The notes beneath the pieces were generated by a model. That model searched no databases. It saw nothing but the letters and a program-made list of their open reading frames with translations, and was not told the DNA's origin. Positions 1-11,967 of a stretch of DNA of 64,000 nt are shown piece by piece; within the stretch, counting starts at the first letter, position 1, and each line of letters opens with the position of its first letter. Source of the DNA: Selaginella tamariscina (Eukaryota; Streptophyta; Lycopodiopsida; Selaginellales; Selaginellaceae); assembly GCA_003024785.1 (NCBI GenBank), contig PUQB01000668.1:1-64000 (forward strand), written 5' to 3'. The position numbers were made by a program, and so were the translations under genes.

Positions 1-1390
1 TTGAGGAATCACCCTCATCCGGAGTACAACCCCTTTAGGGCAACAAGGGGTACCCTGAACCACGACTAACCCTAAGGGTTTGAGTGGCCAAGTCATACCT
101 TAAACCTAGGGCTAGTACTTAGTGAGGACACAAGTGTGCGCCGTAGGCGGACACGAGTGTTCTGCTAAGCAAACTCCCTAGGCTAGGTTTGGATAACCTT
201 AAGCACATGACCTTGCGAGTGCCTCACGAAAGGGCTCCTGCTAACATGTTTAGGTTGTTCAACCCTTGAATTCCAAGGAGAACACTCCCTAGCCAAGTGT
301 GCCAAAGCACACCTAGTTATGAGACCCAACCTCCCTTGAGCGGATGCCCAAGGCTTAGCACCTAGTGTAAGCACAAGCATGTCTATTTGGCTAGAGTATC
401 CAACCCTTAGCAACAAGCCCATGACATAACCCAAAGGGGCGTGCCTTAGGCATTGTACCATGTGACGTTTAGCCTAGTGTCACATCTCCATGTGACACTG
501 CCTTCCTCGATGTGGGCTATCATGCCATAGCCCTTAGATTCAAGAGTTGCACCAAGTGCCACAAACGTGGCTCTTAAATGCTAACTCTAGAACCCCTCAA
601 TTATCCCTCAAGACTCGGTAAGGAAACCCTGTCAATCAAGAACCCACACCCACAGTTGGGCAAGGACACGAACGTGCCCTGGTTAGCTGTGAGTGTTGCT
701 CCTAGCTTGACATGGAGAAGGAGGCTGGAGACAAGCCTCAACCTTTGCTTCTTGGAACGTGCATCCCGACAAGTCCTCCCAGGCATGGATTCGCCAACGT
801 TAAGGGTAAACTCCCGAAGGTGGGACGTACCCCTGTCGTCTGGAAGTTAGGGCGGTACACAGAGGGTTGTACCTTATGACACAAGCTGAAGCTTGCACCG
901 GCAGAAGAGCAACGAAACTCAGTCCTGAACCCAGGAGCTCTCTACGTATACTCTACCTTATTTATGTGACGGACCCCCCCCCCCCCCCCCCCCCCCTCTT
1001 TTCCTATATGTGTAGTGGGTTGGCACTAAATGCCAGCCCTTAGTTTAATGAGATGAGTTTGCACACTAACCCCTACCCCTAAACCCTAACCAGGGGTGGG
1101 GGTTTTAGGGCGTGGTTAGGGCAACCCTAGGGGTGTTCTTAACCCTATTAACATGCCAAACTCATCTTAACTAGGACGTCAAAATCGGGGTGGTTTTTCT
1201 AGAAGGTAAGTGCTACCTTTGCTTAGAGTTTCTCACGACATCTAAAGATAGCCGGCCCGGACTACCTTAAACACCTAAGTGCACTAAGTGGGGCTGTTTC
1301 TCACTACATCTAGGGTCCATCAACATAGTACAGTAGGTAACCACAGTCAACGTCCAAAGTAAAGGGTCGAGTCATAGTAAAACTATGACA
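1..1390 (-). mobile_element. LTR-A long terminal repeat, reverse orientation, cut by window edge
   Basis: This is the reverse complement of the LTR seen intact at 55,567-57,319 and 60,996-62,760; the two can be followed base by base through long stretches. It ends in ACTATGACA at 1,382-1,390, which is the complement of the LTR start TGTCATAGT. The part nearest the window edge is missing, so its own terminus is not seen. It contains a 23-base C run at 974-996 and blocks of CCCTAA-like sequence around 1,070-1,130. No protein is encoded; the short ORFs here are shadows. Confidence 0.9.
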
Positions 1391-3570
1391 GATTTAGTTG
1401 ATATGAACCAAACATCAGCTTTAAGACGGAAATATAATGTTACGACAGTATTCCAAGGAACTTGTTCAGAAACTAAGAGGAATCATGAACTAGTGTCTAG
1501 TTCATCTAACTGATTTTAGTAAGATATTATTTTCCACATTAATGTTATCATGACACCAAAGTGCTACAATAACTTCATATTTTAGTTATATCTTATCTTC
1601 AGTAGATCTCCCCAAACATGAATAAGATATCTAGTTCAGTACGTTGAACTAAGATACCTGCTTAACTGCAGGAATGTGAAGCTTCTCAATCTGTCACATA
1701 ACCAGCTCACATTTGGATCTCATGAACACCTAGCAATTCACATTACTCGTTAAGCACCGTATTGAGAAATGCCTCATTTTTTAACTAACTTGAAAACACG
1801 TTTCAAGTTATACACTAAGGTAGTGCCTTACCAAAGTGTTAAACTCAAGTCCGCTTGACTCTTTATATTATATGATTATGGCCATCTCATGTGATCATAA
1901 CCAAGTTTTGATATTGAGCGTTTTAAATTTAATATTGAAGAGATGTATACCATACTTTGACAAGTCCTTTAATAATCAATCTTGAAAAGATAGTTATATA
2001 TTCTGCCAAAGTCTAACATATGAATATCTCAATGATGAGGTGACAAGAAACCTCATATTCTCAAACAAGATATTGGATCATACGTTAAAACCTTGAACTA
2101 TGATCACCAAGAAGGGACACCAACTTCTTGAGCTATTCACAAAACGATATCGTACTTTCATGAATGTTAAAGTAAACTCAAGGAACACCATCAGACCTTG
2201 AGATAGAACTGACAACTAACTCAAGGAATATAATCAAACCTTGAGTCAAGAATAGTTTTATTTTTTAATATTCCGAAGGATTGAAGATACATACTCTATT
2301 TGTTCTTTATGTGTCCACATTTACGACATGATGCAAAGTCAAGAAATTATTTATTGAATAACTGTATTCGATTTTGAAATGAAATCAATATTGAAAACTA
2401 ATACCAACTTCTAATTCTCATTGAATATTGACTCTTTGAGGAGGTACATGCACTTAAACTCCAAAATGTAAATCTAAATAAAACTTCCAGCTTATTTGAC
2501 ACCACCAAAATATAACTATTAAACTTAGCAATTTCTTTACTTAGTCAATAAGTAGATTGGAGAATCCCAAATCATGCTCTTCTTAAGCAAGGAATCACCC
2601 TTGTTCAAGAGCTTATCCCCACATTACAAACATGTTACAGATTTCAAGATTAAAGAGTTAACAATGAAAATGCACAAGTATGCGCTAAACGCCTTCATTA
2701 TGCAAGTCCTTCATTACTCAGTAAATTGAAAATGTAAACGTATGTTTTCAACATTACTCTTTTTGGTAGATCACACCTCTACCTTGAAACTGTACTAATA
2801 AGAAAGCGAAATCCTAAACTGTTATCCCAAATCTCTCTCATGATCCCATATGAGATACACTTAAAGGAGTAGCAGAGTTAGCTAACTTGAATACAGAGTG
2901 CACGCTTACAACTAACTAAGATTTCATGTTATACTTTGTTCAAATCAAAGGACTTGAATTTAATAAACTATCCACCTAATGTTCTTGTAGCTAGCGTCAT
3001 TAAAATATTGCAAACATCGGAAATACTTTAATTACATTAGATCTTCAAACCACTACTTAACATATTCATCATAGTTAATATCACCAACTTTTATCGTTCC
3101 ATAAGTTCATCACCATAGTTTGCTTTTGAAGTTAACTCTTAAAAACATGCACTATAATGAGAGCTTATTTTACACCTTCTGTCAAAATGTAGTGTTCACT
3201 CGTATGTTTAAATATGCCCTTCTTCCAAAGTTAAAGGCACACATTTAACGTAAGCCTTTCCCCACTTGAACACTATTGCCGAAACCGATATTGAATCTTA
3301 ACATAAGTCAAAACTCAAAAGACGTTGTCACATTCTCAATAATGTGTAAGCTTAGCATATTACATGATCCACTTCACAAGACTTAGTTGTAAGCCAGAAT
3401 AAACTAATACGCCACGTCTTGTAGAAGTATATAGTAAAGTAACATGAACATCTATAAGGTATATAAGTAAAGTAACCTGGCATACCAACTGGAAGTTGAC
3501 TTCAAGTGTTACCTTTGACATTTGAGTCCATAAACCACACCCACTTACCAAGCGGATGTTCTTTGATATT
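1391..3570 (-). mobile_element. LTR-A internal region, coding-poor, reverse orientation
   Basis: The sequence is a diverged reverse complement of about 57,480-59,648, the internal region of the intact LTR-A element. For example, the block around 1,425-1,500 matches the complement of about 59,530-59,620. At the LTR junction (1,390/1,391) the copy jumps straight to the equivalent of about 59,648, so roughly 1.35 kb of 3' internal sequence is absent. No gag or pol domain was found. The block fades out near 3,570 at the equivalent of the region just after the primer-binding site. Confidence 0.8.
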
Positions 3571-3831
3571 TACATATATATACCTTTAAAAATTTAAATC
3601 TCTATGAAAGTTTTAAAAATTTTAAAGTCTCTTATGAAAGTTTAAAATTTACTATAACCTTTCTGCTAACACACATGTGTTAGCCAACTTGTCCATATAA
3701 AGGAATGTTAAAAATTTACATGGGGAAAAATACAACGAACAATTCCTCGGTTTTCTCCTCTACATTCTACACTGCCTAGCTACCTCTCTAACTACATCAA
3801 AACACTATATACACCTCAGCTGTCATCACAC
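3571..3831. other. AT-rich junction, no gene seen
   Basis: Short AT-rich stretch with repeated AAAATTTTAAA-type words between the LTR-A internal region and the minisatellite. I see no coding potential or recognised element. Confidence 0.5.
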
Positions 3832-4040
3832 ATGTCAGCAGCCACGTCATCACACACATCAGTAGCCACATCAGCAGCCACGTCATCACACACGCAAGCA
3901 ACCACATCATCACACACGCCAGTAGTCAACGTCATCACACATGCCAGCAGTCAACGTCATCACACACGTCAGCAGCCACATCAACGCATACGTAAGCAGC
4001 CACGTCATCCCATGCATCAACAGCCACGTCAACACAAACC
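3832..4040 (+). repeat. Minisatellite of CAGCCACGTCATCACACAC-type units
   Basis: About 200 bp made of degenerate 18-24 bp units built from the words GTCATCACACAC, CAGCAGCCAC and GTCAGCAG. Translation gives a low-complexity Ser/Thr/His/Gln string, so the ORF over it is a by-product of the repeat. The array sits exactly between an LTR-A internal remnant and the unidentified minus-strand ORF chain. Confidence 0.75.
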
Positions 4041-4046
4041 CAGAAA

Positions 4047-5361
4047 CTATGTAAGCAATCCACCAGCACGCACAATTACCATCATCTGGTACCTCCTCAA
4101 TGAGGGTTTACTAACCACCGAGGTGGACTCCATCTCCACTTCACCTGATTTTGCAGTTTCACACCTAACAATGGAAGCCACAGTCTCTCCAGCAAATCCC
4201 TCTCCTCCAGATCCCTCGTTCCCCTGCAACCTCATGATGTGAGGCAACTGCTGACACAAGTGTTGTCCAGAAGAAGACAACAACACGTTGAGTTGGCCAC
4301 CTCTACCCCTTGAACACGCATGCATTTTGTGAGCGCCAAATTGCCACATGGTGCAACCTCGTATGAAGTACCACTGGTTCGACGACATCCCTGACGGTTC
4401 TTCCACCATATCTAAGGCAAGGCCCAGACTGAAGCTTGGAGGTACATCCCTATTCACCTTCACAACCCACACACCAGCCGACTTTGGGACGTAGATTGCA
4501 TGCTCTCCAAGACAAGCTATCTCCCAACTCACCAGGGGTCTGCCAACTCACCTATTTCACCACACGCATAGCTTGGGCCAGATTTCCTGTGTGCACACAC
4601 ACTCCCAAAAGTAGTGTTGCTCCAATTCCAGCTTCCCGAAGCATCACACCCTTGAAACAGGAGTCCCCAGATATTCCCATGCACAGCCAAACTATTTTGA
4701 AGGAGCATCCACATCATCGCCTTGATTGCTAATAGCCACGGACCCGACCATAACTCACAACCAAAGTCTTGCTCAGCCCCGCGAGAGCCCGGTTGCGTGT
4801 AGGTGATCTGCTAACTGGATATTGGGCGCCGTCCAGTAAGAGTTTCTTCCCATGCGTGGTTGATAATGAAGAAACTGCACCTTGATTCTCTGTTGTCCAC
4901 CTCCACGCCTTGGGATCAAAGTCAAGCTCCTCCATAACCCCCCTTCGAAGAGTTATAGCACTTGCCAGTCCTATGGCGGACACACAGATCTACACAAGGG
5001 TACTTCGCCATATCCACCACCCGTGCTACACGCCGCTGACAAATTTGGTAGCGGGATGATCTCTACCTCATGTGGCTGCAATAGCCTCATTTCTTGACAC
5101 TTGAAATCTCGCCCCTTCCCTGCTGCGAAATCATACACAAACCACACCGTGGGACCCCCTGCTCTCAAGAATCAGCCAATCTCTGTCTGGAACTGTGCCT
5201 GCCAATCTCCCATTCCTCGCAGTCGATCCAGTGCGTATTCGAGGGTCTAATCGCGTGCTGCGTTGTGTGTCTGTTACCACATGTACAGGGTGATCCTCCC
5301 ACCATTGGATCCACTTAGGGAGTTTATTAGCAAAACACTTGTGTCTGCCTATGATGCACAC
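4047..5361 (-). pseudogene. Unidentified chain of minus-strand ORFs, frameshifted
   Basis: Five partly overlapping minus-strand ORFs run in series (5,361-5,131; 5,168-4,971; 4,983-4,729; 4,717-4,529; 4,532-4,047). The sequence is less AT-rich than its flanks and the translations have ordinary amino-acid composition, as expected of one broken coding region of about 430 residues. I do not recognise any domain: no RT, RNase H or integrase motif and no transposase signature. It is bounded by LTR-A-type sequence on both sides (up to 3,570 and from 5,362), so it may be cargo of a non-autonomous element, a gag-like gene or a captured host fragment. Function unknown. Confidence 0.4.
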
Positions 5362-5793
5362 TCATGTTCTCATTAAGTATTAGCCCTAGGTCTAAGGTAT
5401 GACTTGGCCACTCAAGCCCTTAGGGTTAGTCATAGGTAAGGGTATCCCTTGTTGCATAAAGGGGTCGATTCCCGGATGAGGGTGATTTTTCAAGGGGTAG
5501 TCATGAGATGCCTTAGCTCTATCATGAGGGTATGTGCAAGGCATGTCTCTTTGGTGAAGTTAGGCATGAACCTGTCTAGGTCTTTTAGGGCAAATCTAAA
5601 GTCTTCTTGTATTCTCTAGGGTTTTGAGGCTAGTCATTCTAGGGACTTATGGTAGGACCTTAAGTCTCGTGTTTACTAACACATCTGAGTTAGACTCTTG
5701 GGGTCATCTTAAAATTTAGAGTTATTTACACAAAGTGTTGACACCAAATGGCCACTTGGCAGTCACTGTTAGCCCTTCGAGTTAAAACTTTGA
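5362..5793 (+). mobile_element. LTR-A 3' part, plus orientation, truncated
   Basis: Diverged match to the last 470 bp or so of the LTR at 60,996-62,760, starting near the equivalent of 62,300 and ending AACTTTGACA at 5,784-5,793. It is followed by a degraded primer-binding-like AATTCGAGCC and then gag remnants, so it looks like the remains of a 5' LTR. Confidence 0.75.
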
Positions 5794-6243
5794 CAAAATT
5801 CGAGCCAATCAAGCCTTCATATTTTGTGGGTTTAAAGTTTTGGATGACTAGTTATATGATATTGAAAATTACTTTAAGGTTGCTTCTATAAGAAAGGCAA
5901 AAAAGGTTGCATGCACAAGTAGTTCTTAAGGAGGAAGCTAAACTTGGTAGTATATTGTTGAAGGTGAAATGGATACCGAAACAGTTAAAGTTGCATGAAA
6001 AAGAAATCAAAAAGCAGTATATGTTGAATGACCTTGGATTACGATGCGTGTTAATTTGATAACAGGTAAACAAGGAAACCTAAATAACTATGTTTGATGA
6101 TGAAGCTCAAAGTTGTTTCATGGCTAACTTAAATGATAAGACTCTAAGGGCATCCTTAAGTACAAGCCAATAAATATCGGGATTGTCAGGCAATTTCACC
6201 CTCATTTTTAGTCATAACCTTGAAATGATCCGACTCTTGTGAT
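5794..6243 (+). pseudogene. Ty3/gypsy gag relic (N-terminal part)
   Basis: Read on the plus strand with frameshifts, 5,835-6,060 gives a gag-like string (KVASIRKAKKVACTSS, then KEEAKL and a PK...EIKKQY region) resembling the capsid segment of plant gypsy Gag. It lies directly downstream of the LTR-A fragment and is interrupted by the solo LTR at 6,244-6,590. Stops and indels make it non-functional. Confidence 0.55.
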
Positions 6244-6590
6244 TGTCACAACCTTGTGCAAAGGGTAAAACCTTTAGAAAAGGGCGGAACCTTTGAACTG
6301 AAAGAAGGAGATTGCATTAAAGAGAGAAATGAATACAAAATGAAACACAAGGCCGAAGACTGATGTTGAATGATTATGAGAAACCTGGATTAGAACCCTG
6401 TCTATATATCTGAGGTCCTGAGATTGTGTGGTTCAACTGGTCTAGAACATACATATGAATACACGCCTTGTGTTGATGATGTAATTTAACATCCAAGATC
6501 ATACGGGCAAGTTGGCTAACACATAGTGTGTTAGCGAAAGGTTTTGGGTTCAAGTCTTGTAAAAGGCAAAAATAATCCATAATCTTTACA
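6244..6590 (-). mobile_element. Solo LTR of element-B family with perfect 5-bp target duplication
   Basis: 347 bp matching the LTRs of element B at 10,152-10,533 and 15,479-15,857, from TGTCACAACC to AATCTTTACA. It is flanked on both sides by GTGAT (6,239-6,243 and 6,591-6,595), a perfect 5-bp target-site duplication. No internal region is present, so this is a solo LTR left by LTR-LTR recombination after insertion into the gag relic. Confidence 0.9.
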
Positions 6591-7214
6591 GTGATGGTGC
6601 CTAACAATTTTATATCAACTAGTTTAGCTCACCAACTAAATTTAAATATCAATTTTGGCAAAGGTTCTTCAAAATACTAATGATATAATAAGGGCAAATC
6701 AAGGGTTTGGCAAAGGTTCTCAAAATACTAATGATATAATAAGGGAAATCAAGGGTTTGGCAAAGGTTCTCAAAATTACTAATGATATTAATAAGGCAAA
6801 TCAAGGGTTTAAAGGCTAAGCTAGATTTAATTGTTTGAATACGACATGGTTCAAATTGTACTGGGGATGGCAAAGGTTCTCAAAATACTAATGATATAAT
6901 AGGGCAATCAAGGGTTTAAAGGCTAAGCTAGATTTAATTGTTTTGAATACGATAGGGTTCAAATTTGTACTAGGGATGGATTGATTCCAACAAGTATGTG
7001 ATCCTCACGGAGTACCTAAAAGAGGGGAAACAATACGTGAGCAAGGTAGGATTGAAGCTCTCTAATCCTGTGGAGGAGACGAGATGAGGGATTATGACAA
7101 TAAAAGAGGGGAAACAATACGTGAAGCAAGGTAGGATTGAAGCTCTCTAATCCTGTGGAGGAGACAAAGATGAGGGGATATGACAATTAGATTATACTCA
7201 AAACAAAGAAGGGT
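6591..7214 (+). repeat. Gag relic continuation with local tandem duplications
   Basis: Three local tandem duplications are visible. A unit beginning GGCAAAGGTTCT recurs about four times across 6,656-6,915. A block starting AAAGGCTAAGCTAGATTTAA occurs near 6,810 and 6,918. An approximately 85-bp block starting AAAAGAGGGGAAACAATACG occurs near 7,018 and 7,102. The surrounding sequence appears to be more of the decayed gag relic. Nothing here is an intact gene. Confidence 0.65.
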
Positions 7215-9269
7215 TGTCAAAGGTTTTTTTTGAAGGGCCAACACGTGGTAAACACATGGTTGCCAAGTGGCCATCTGGTGTTAAACACTATGTGTGAACA
7301 ACGTTAAGTCTTTCAAGACAACCCCAAAGCCTAACTCAGATGTGCAAATAGGCACAAGACTTAGGATTCTACCCTAAGTCCTTTAGAATGATTATTCCCC
7401 AAACCTTAAAAGATAATCCGAGTAGATTTTAGGATCATGCCTCAAAAAGACCTAGACAGGCCTTGTACATACCCACTAAGGCATTATGACTTACCTTTTA
7501 AGAAATCACCCTCATCTAAGAGTAGAACCCCTTTAGGGCGACAAGGGGCACCTTACCACAACTAACCCCTAAAAGTTCAAGTGGCAAGTCATACCTTAAA
7601 CCTAGGGCTAGTATTAATAAGGACATAAGTGTGCACTATAAGTAGATATGAGTGTTTTAGTAACAAACTCCTTAAGGCTAAGTTTGAATAATCCTAAGTA
7701 CAAGACCTTGTGAATGTCTCATAAAAGGGCTCTTGCTAATGAGCTTAGGTTGTTCAACCCCTGGATCCCAAAGAGAACACCCCTAGTCAAGTGCATTAAT
7801 ATCACACCCAATACCTAACCTTCCTTGAGTTGAAGGCTTAGCATCATGATGCAAGCACAAGCACACCTACTTGCTAGAGTATCTAGCCCCTCAATGTTAA
7901 GCATGTGAGACAATCCTAAAGGGTGTGCCTCAAGTGTTTGTACCATGTGCCATTTAGTCTAGTGTGACATTATCATAATTTTTATTATGACTTCTCCTTA
8001 CTTTGGACATTAAATGTTGTTACTTACTATACGTTGATGAACCTTAGATGTAGTAGGAAATAGGCCTGCTTAATGCACTTAAGTATTTGGTGATGGTCCA
8101 ATCGGGTGTCATTAGGTATTTGTAGAAACTCTTGGCAAAGTTAGAACTTGCCATATAGAAAACTCTCCTCAATTTTGACATCCCAATTAAGTTTATAAGT
8201 TAATGCAAATGAGTTTGATATGTTAAATAGAGTTAGGAACACCCTTAGGGTTGACCTAACCCTAGTTTTTCCCTAACTCACATCCTAAAACCCACCCCTC
8301 GAGTAGGTATTAGGGGTAGAAGTTTTTACCTGGTGCCACAAAGGCGGCTTGCTATGTGCCAACCCTAGAATCCTCTCTTTGGAAACCCCACGGAATCTGG
8401 TAAAGTAACCGTGTTAGGAACCCGACCCTTAGAACTTAAGCCCTAGCTGACCAAGTTCACGACGAGGCACCTTGTGAATCAGGACACACGGATAGCCGAG
8501 CTACAGGTATCGTTCCTAGCTTGGCGTGGTTGAGGCGGCAGAGCAAGGCCTCAACCACTAGTTTTGTGGAACGTGAACTCGAGCAACGCCTTTGAGCTTG
8601 CGAGCATGTTTTTGGGCCAAGGAATCTGACTAACTTTTTAAAAGTAACGTACTCTCGTCACAAAGGCCGATCTTGCCAATGATAAGGATAGTCTAACCCA
8701 AAGGTGAGACGTACTCTTGTTGTATGGTAGTTAAGGCAGCACAACAGAGGGTTGCGCTTGACGACACAAAGCTTAGCTTGCACGGTAGGAGGTTAACGAG
8801 TCTCTTTTGAACTAGGAAGCTTCACTACATATACTCTACTTATTTAGTGACGGACCCCCCCCCAAGTGAGTAAGTGGGCTGGCAAGGAAATGCTAGCCCT
8901 TAGAGAAAATGGTTGTCCTAACCTAACCCTAAACCTAACCACTAGGGGGAGGTTAGGGCGTGGGATTAGGGCAACCCTAGGGTTAGCTCAACCCTAGGGG
9001 TGTCCCTAACCCTTATTTTAACAAGCTATACTTTTTAATAGAACACCTACTTTGGAATGTTAAACTGGGGGAGAGTTTTCTAGAAGGTAAGTATTACCTT
9101 TGCCTAGAGTTTCTTGAGGTACTTAGTGATAGCCGGCTGGACACCCCTAACACCTAAGTGCACTAAGCGGGACTGTTTCTCACTACAACTAGGGTTCGTC
9201 ACACAACTTGGTAGGTAACAACAATCAAACCCCAAAGTAAAGAGTCGAGTCATAGTAAAAAATATGACA
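7215..9269 (-). mobile_element. LTR-A copy, reverse orientation, diverged subfamily
   Basis: Full-length LTR-A-like repeat of about 2,055 bp in reverse orientation, from TGTCAAAGG (7,215) to AATATGACA (9,269). It shares the LTR-A landmarks in the same order: the complement of the 3' end, the CCTAGGG-rich blocks, a C run of nine at 8,855-8,863, and the terminal sequence near GTCGAGTCATAGTAAAA. Many substitutions and several extra segments show that it is older than the copies near 55-62 kb. The immediate flanks do not give a convincing target duplication. Confidence 0.8.
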
Positions 9270-9572
9270 CCCTTGGTCATGATGACCTAGTTACTTGAAT
9301 TTTTATCCACATATCCCATAATCTTTACCCGAGTAGTACCCACCAGGTTAGAATTATGACTGTCCACATTTGAGAAGTGGATGCCTTCATCCACAAACTC
9401 AAGGGTTGCTATTATGCCTTCCTCCAAAAGGTGTAGCTTAAAGGCGGTCCCAGAGATGCTAAGCTTAGTTCGCACCTAGCTTAGAGGCGATTCCCACATT
9501 GTGTTGCTTGAGTCTTTTGCCCACATATCGCACATATCCCACAATCTTTACCGAGTAGTTAACCCACCAGGG
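9270..9572 (-). pseudogene. Short retroelement internal remnant
   Basis: About 300 bp between two reverse LTR-A copies. A word of about 40 bp containing CACATATCCCA, AATCTTTACC and CCACCAGG occurs twice (about 9,306-9,348 and 9,533-9,572). The minus-strand ORF at 9,475-9,287 has a protease- or gag-like composition but no diagnostic motif. It is probably what remains of a deleted internal region. Confidence 0.4.
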
Positions 9573-10151
9573 TGAGCAACACTAAGTCTTTTAAGATGAC
9601 CCCAAGAGTCTGACTCAGATGCCTAATTAGGCGGAAGGCTCAAAGTCCTACTCTAAATCCTTAAACTGACTATCCCTCCAACCCTAGAGGATAACTTAAG
9701 TAGACTTTAAGATCCTTTCCCAGTAGACCTACACATGCTCATGCCCTACCTCACCAAGGAGATGATGTGCATACCCTCGTGACATAACTAAGGCATCGTC
9801 ACTTACCCCTTGAGGAATCACCCTCATCCGGGCATACAACCCTTTTAGGGTGACAAGGTACCCTGAACTATGACTAACCCTTGAGGCTAGACTTAAGGCT
9901 GTACTTAGTGAGGACTCGAGTGTTCTGTTAAGTAAACTTCTCAAGGCTAGGTTTGGATAACCTTAAGTACATGACTGCGAGTGCCTCATGAAAAGGCTTT
10001 TACTAATGTTGTTTAACCCTTAGATCCTCCTAGCCATGTGTGCCAAAGCACACCTAGTTACAAATCCTAACCTCCCTTGAGCTCATGCCCAAGGCTTAGC
10101 ACTCACAAGCATGCATGTTTGCTAGAGCATCCAACCTCTTGGTGACAAACT
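9573..10151 (-). mobile_element. Split LTR-A copy, piece 1
   Basis: First piece of a reverse-orientation LTR-A interrupted by element B. It starts at the equivalent of GAGCAACGCTAAG in the intact LTR (about 75 bp of the terminus is missing) and runs to GGTGACAAACT at 10,141-10,151. The sequence then resumes at 15,858. Confidence 0.8.
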
Positions 10152-10533
10152 TGTCATGACCTTGTGCAAAGGGCGGAACCTTTAGAACAAGGGCGGAACC
10201 TTTAAGCTAAAAGAAGGAGATTATATTCAAGAGAAAAATGAATACAAAATGAAACACAAGGCCGAAGACTGGTGTTGAATAATTATAAGAAATCTAGAAC
10301 TAGAACCATGTTTATATATCTGAGGTCTTCAGGATTGTGTGGTCCACAACTAGTCTGGAATGTTGTGGTCCACAACTGGTCTGGAACATGCGTATGAATA
10401 TATGCCTTGCTGTTGATGGTGTAATTCAACATCTTAGGATCATATGGACAAGTTGGTTAACACATATGTGTGTTAGCAGAAAGGTTTTGGGTTCAAGTCT
10501 TGTGAAAGTAAAAAATAACTCATAATCCTTACA
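10152..10533 (-). repeat. Element B 3' LTR
   Basis: Runs TGTCATGACC to CCTTACA on the plus strand and closely matches 15,479-15,857. The complement of the adjacent internal sequence is the polypurine tract, which makes this the 3' LTR in element orientation. Confidence 0.88.
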
Positions 10534-10539
10534 CTATCC

Positions 10540-11811
10540 TCCCTATCACGTCACTAGTCCAAGTTTACAGGATATCGATGATGGAACTCAACAACAAGAT
10601 CAGGAGCATGAACAAGCTTGGAGTCAAAAATTGCAGTAAGCGTCACTAGTCCAGGTTTTGCAGGATATCGATGATGGAATATGAAACATGATCAGGAACT
10701 CAACAACAAGATCAGGAGCATGAACAAGCTTGGAGTCAAGAATTGCAGCAAGCGTCACTAGTCCAGGTTTTGCGGGATATCGATGATGGAACTTGACAAC
10801 AAGATCAAGAGCATGAACAAGCTTGGAATCAAGAATTGCAGCAAACCTCAAAACTCGGCAACAAGATTAGGAGCATGAACAAACTTGGAGTCAAGAATTG
10901 CAGCAACCTCAAACCCAGTAATTGTAACCAAAGGAAGTGGTGGAAGAAGTCGGCCGGGTTCAGAAGGAGCATGATAAGGCTCCAACAAAGAAACATGAAA
11001 CTCGGCAACAAGATCAGGAATGAACAAACTTGGAATCAAGAATTGCAACAACCTCAAACCCAGCAATTGTAACCAGAGGAGGTGGTGAAGAAGTCGGCTG
11101 GGTTCAAAAGGAGCATGATAAGGCTCCAACAAAGAAACATGGAACACGGGAATTGCAGCAACCTCAAACCCATCAATTGTAACCAGAGGAGGTGGTGGAA
11201 GAAGTCGGTCGGGTTTAGAAGGAGCATGATAAGGCTCCAATAAAGAAACATGGGAACATGGGATGGATCTAGATGGTTGGTGGAAGCTCAAGACGAAATG
11301 TCACATCAGAGAGTCTCTCGATGATGCGAAATGGCCCAAGCGTTGATAATCCAGCTTGTCACAAGGACGTGTGGTTGGCCAGCAATGTAACTGGAGGAGG
11401 TGGTGGAAGAAGTCAGACGGGTTCAGAAGGAGCATGATAAGGCTCCAACAAAGAAACATGGAACACGGGATGGATTCAGATGGTTGGTGGAAGCTCGAGA
11501 CGAAACGTCACATTAGAGAGTCTCTTGTGATGCGAAATGGACCAAGCGTTGATAGTACAGCTTGTCACAAGACGTGTGGTTGGCCAGCAACTATAACTGG
11601 AGGAGGTGGTGGAAGAAGTCGGACGGTTCAGAAAAAGCATGTAAGGCTTCAACAAAGAAACATGGAACACAGGATGGATCCGGATAGTTGGTGGAAGCTC
11701 GAGATGAAATGTCACATCAGAGAGTCTCTTGATGATGCGAAATGGGCCCAAGCGTTGATAATCCAGTTTGTCATAGGGACGTGTGGTTGGCCAATGACGC
11801 GGAGGAGCCAC
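10540..11811 (-). repeat. Element B: tandemly amplified integrase C-terminus/chromodomain segment
   Basis: The 3' end of pol is expanded into tandem repeats. On the plus strand a block containing GAAGAAGTCGG and AGGAGCATGATAAGGCTCC recurs near 10,945, 11,087, 11,200, 11,405 and 11,610. A block of about 115 bp with GGATATCGATGATGGAA recurs three times at 10,570-10,800. A block with GTCACATCAGAGAGTCTC recurs near 11,300, 11,510 and 11,710. On the minus strand these encode repeated HVSLLEPYHAP (the end of integrase) followed by EVAAILDSKLVHAP (the start of a chromodomain). Normally each occurs once. Confidence 0.85.
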
Positions 11812-11967
11812 ACTTGGTCACCAACTATGAATGCTGGAGGAGAGGAACGGGAATGATCAGTAGCTTGTTGTTGCAAATCCGAGCATGTTGAAAATGATGC
11901 TGCACTTCTTGATGGACCTGTTAGAGATGCTCAACACAATCATCGGCAACAGTGGTAAAACTAGGAA

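Noticed and set aside
974-996. Poly-C run as a CRISPR-like or regulatory signal
   Set aside because: It is a homopolymer expansion inside an LTR-A copy; other copies carry 8-14 bases at the same place.
3832-4242. 136-residue ORF rich in Ser/Thr/His as a gene
   Set aside because: It is the translation of a minisatellite followed by the antisense of another ORF.
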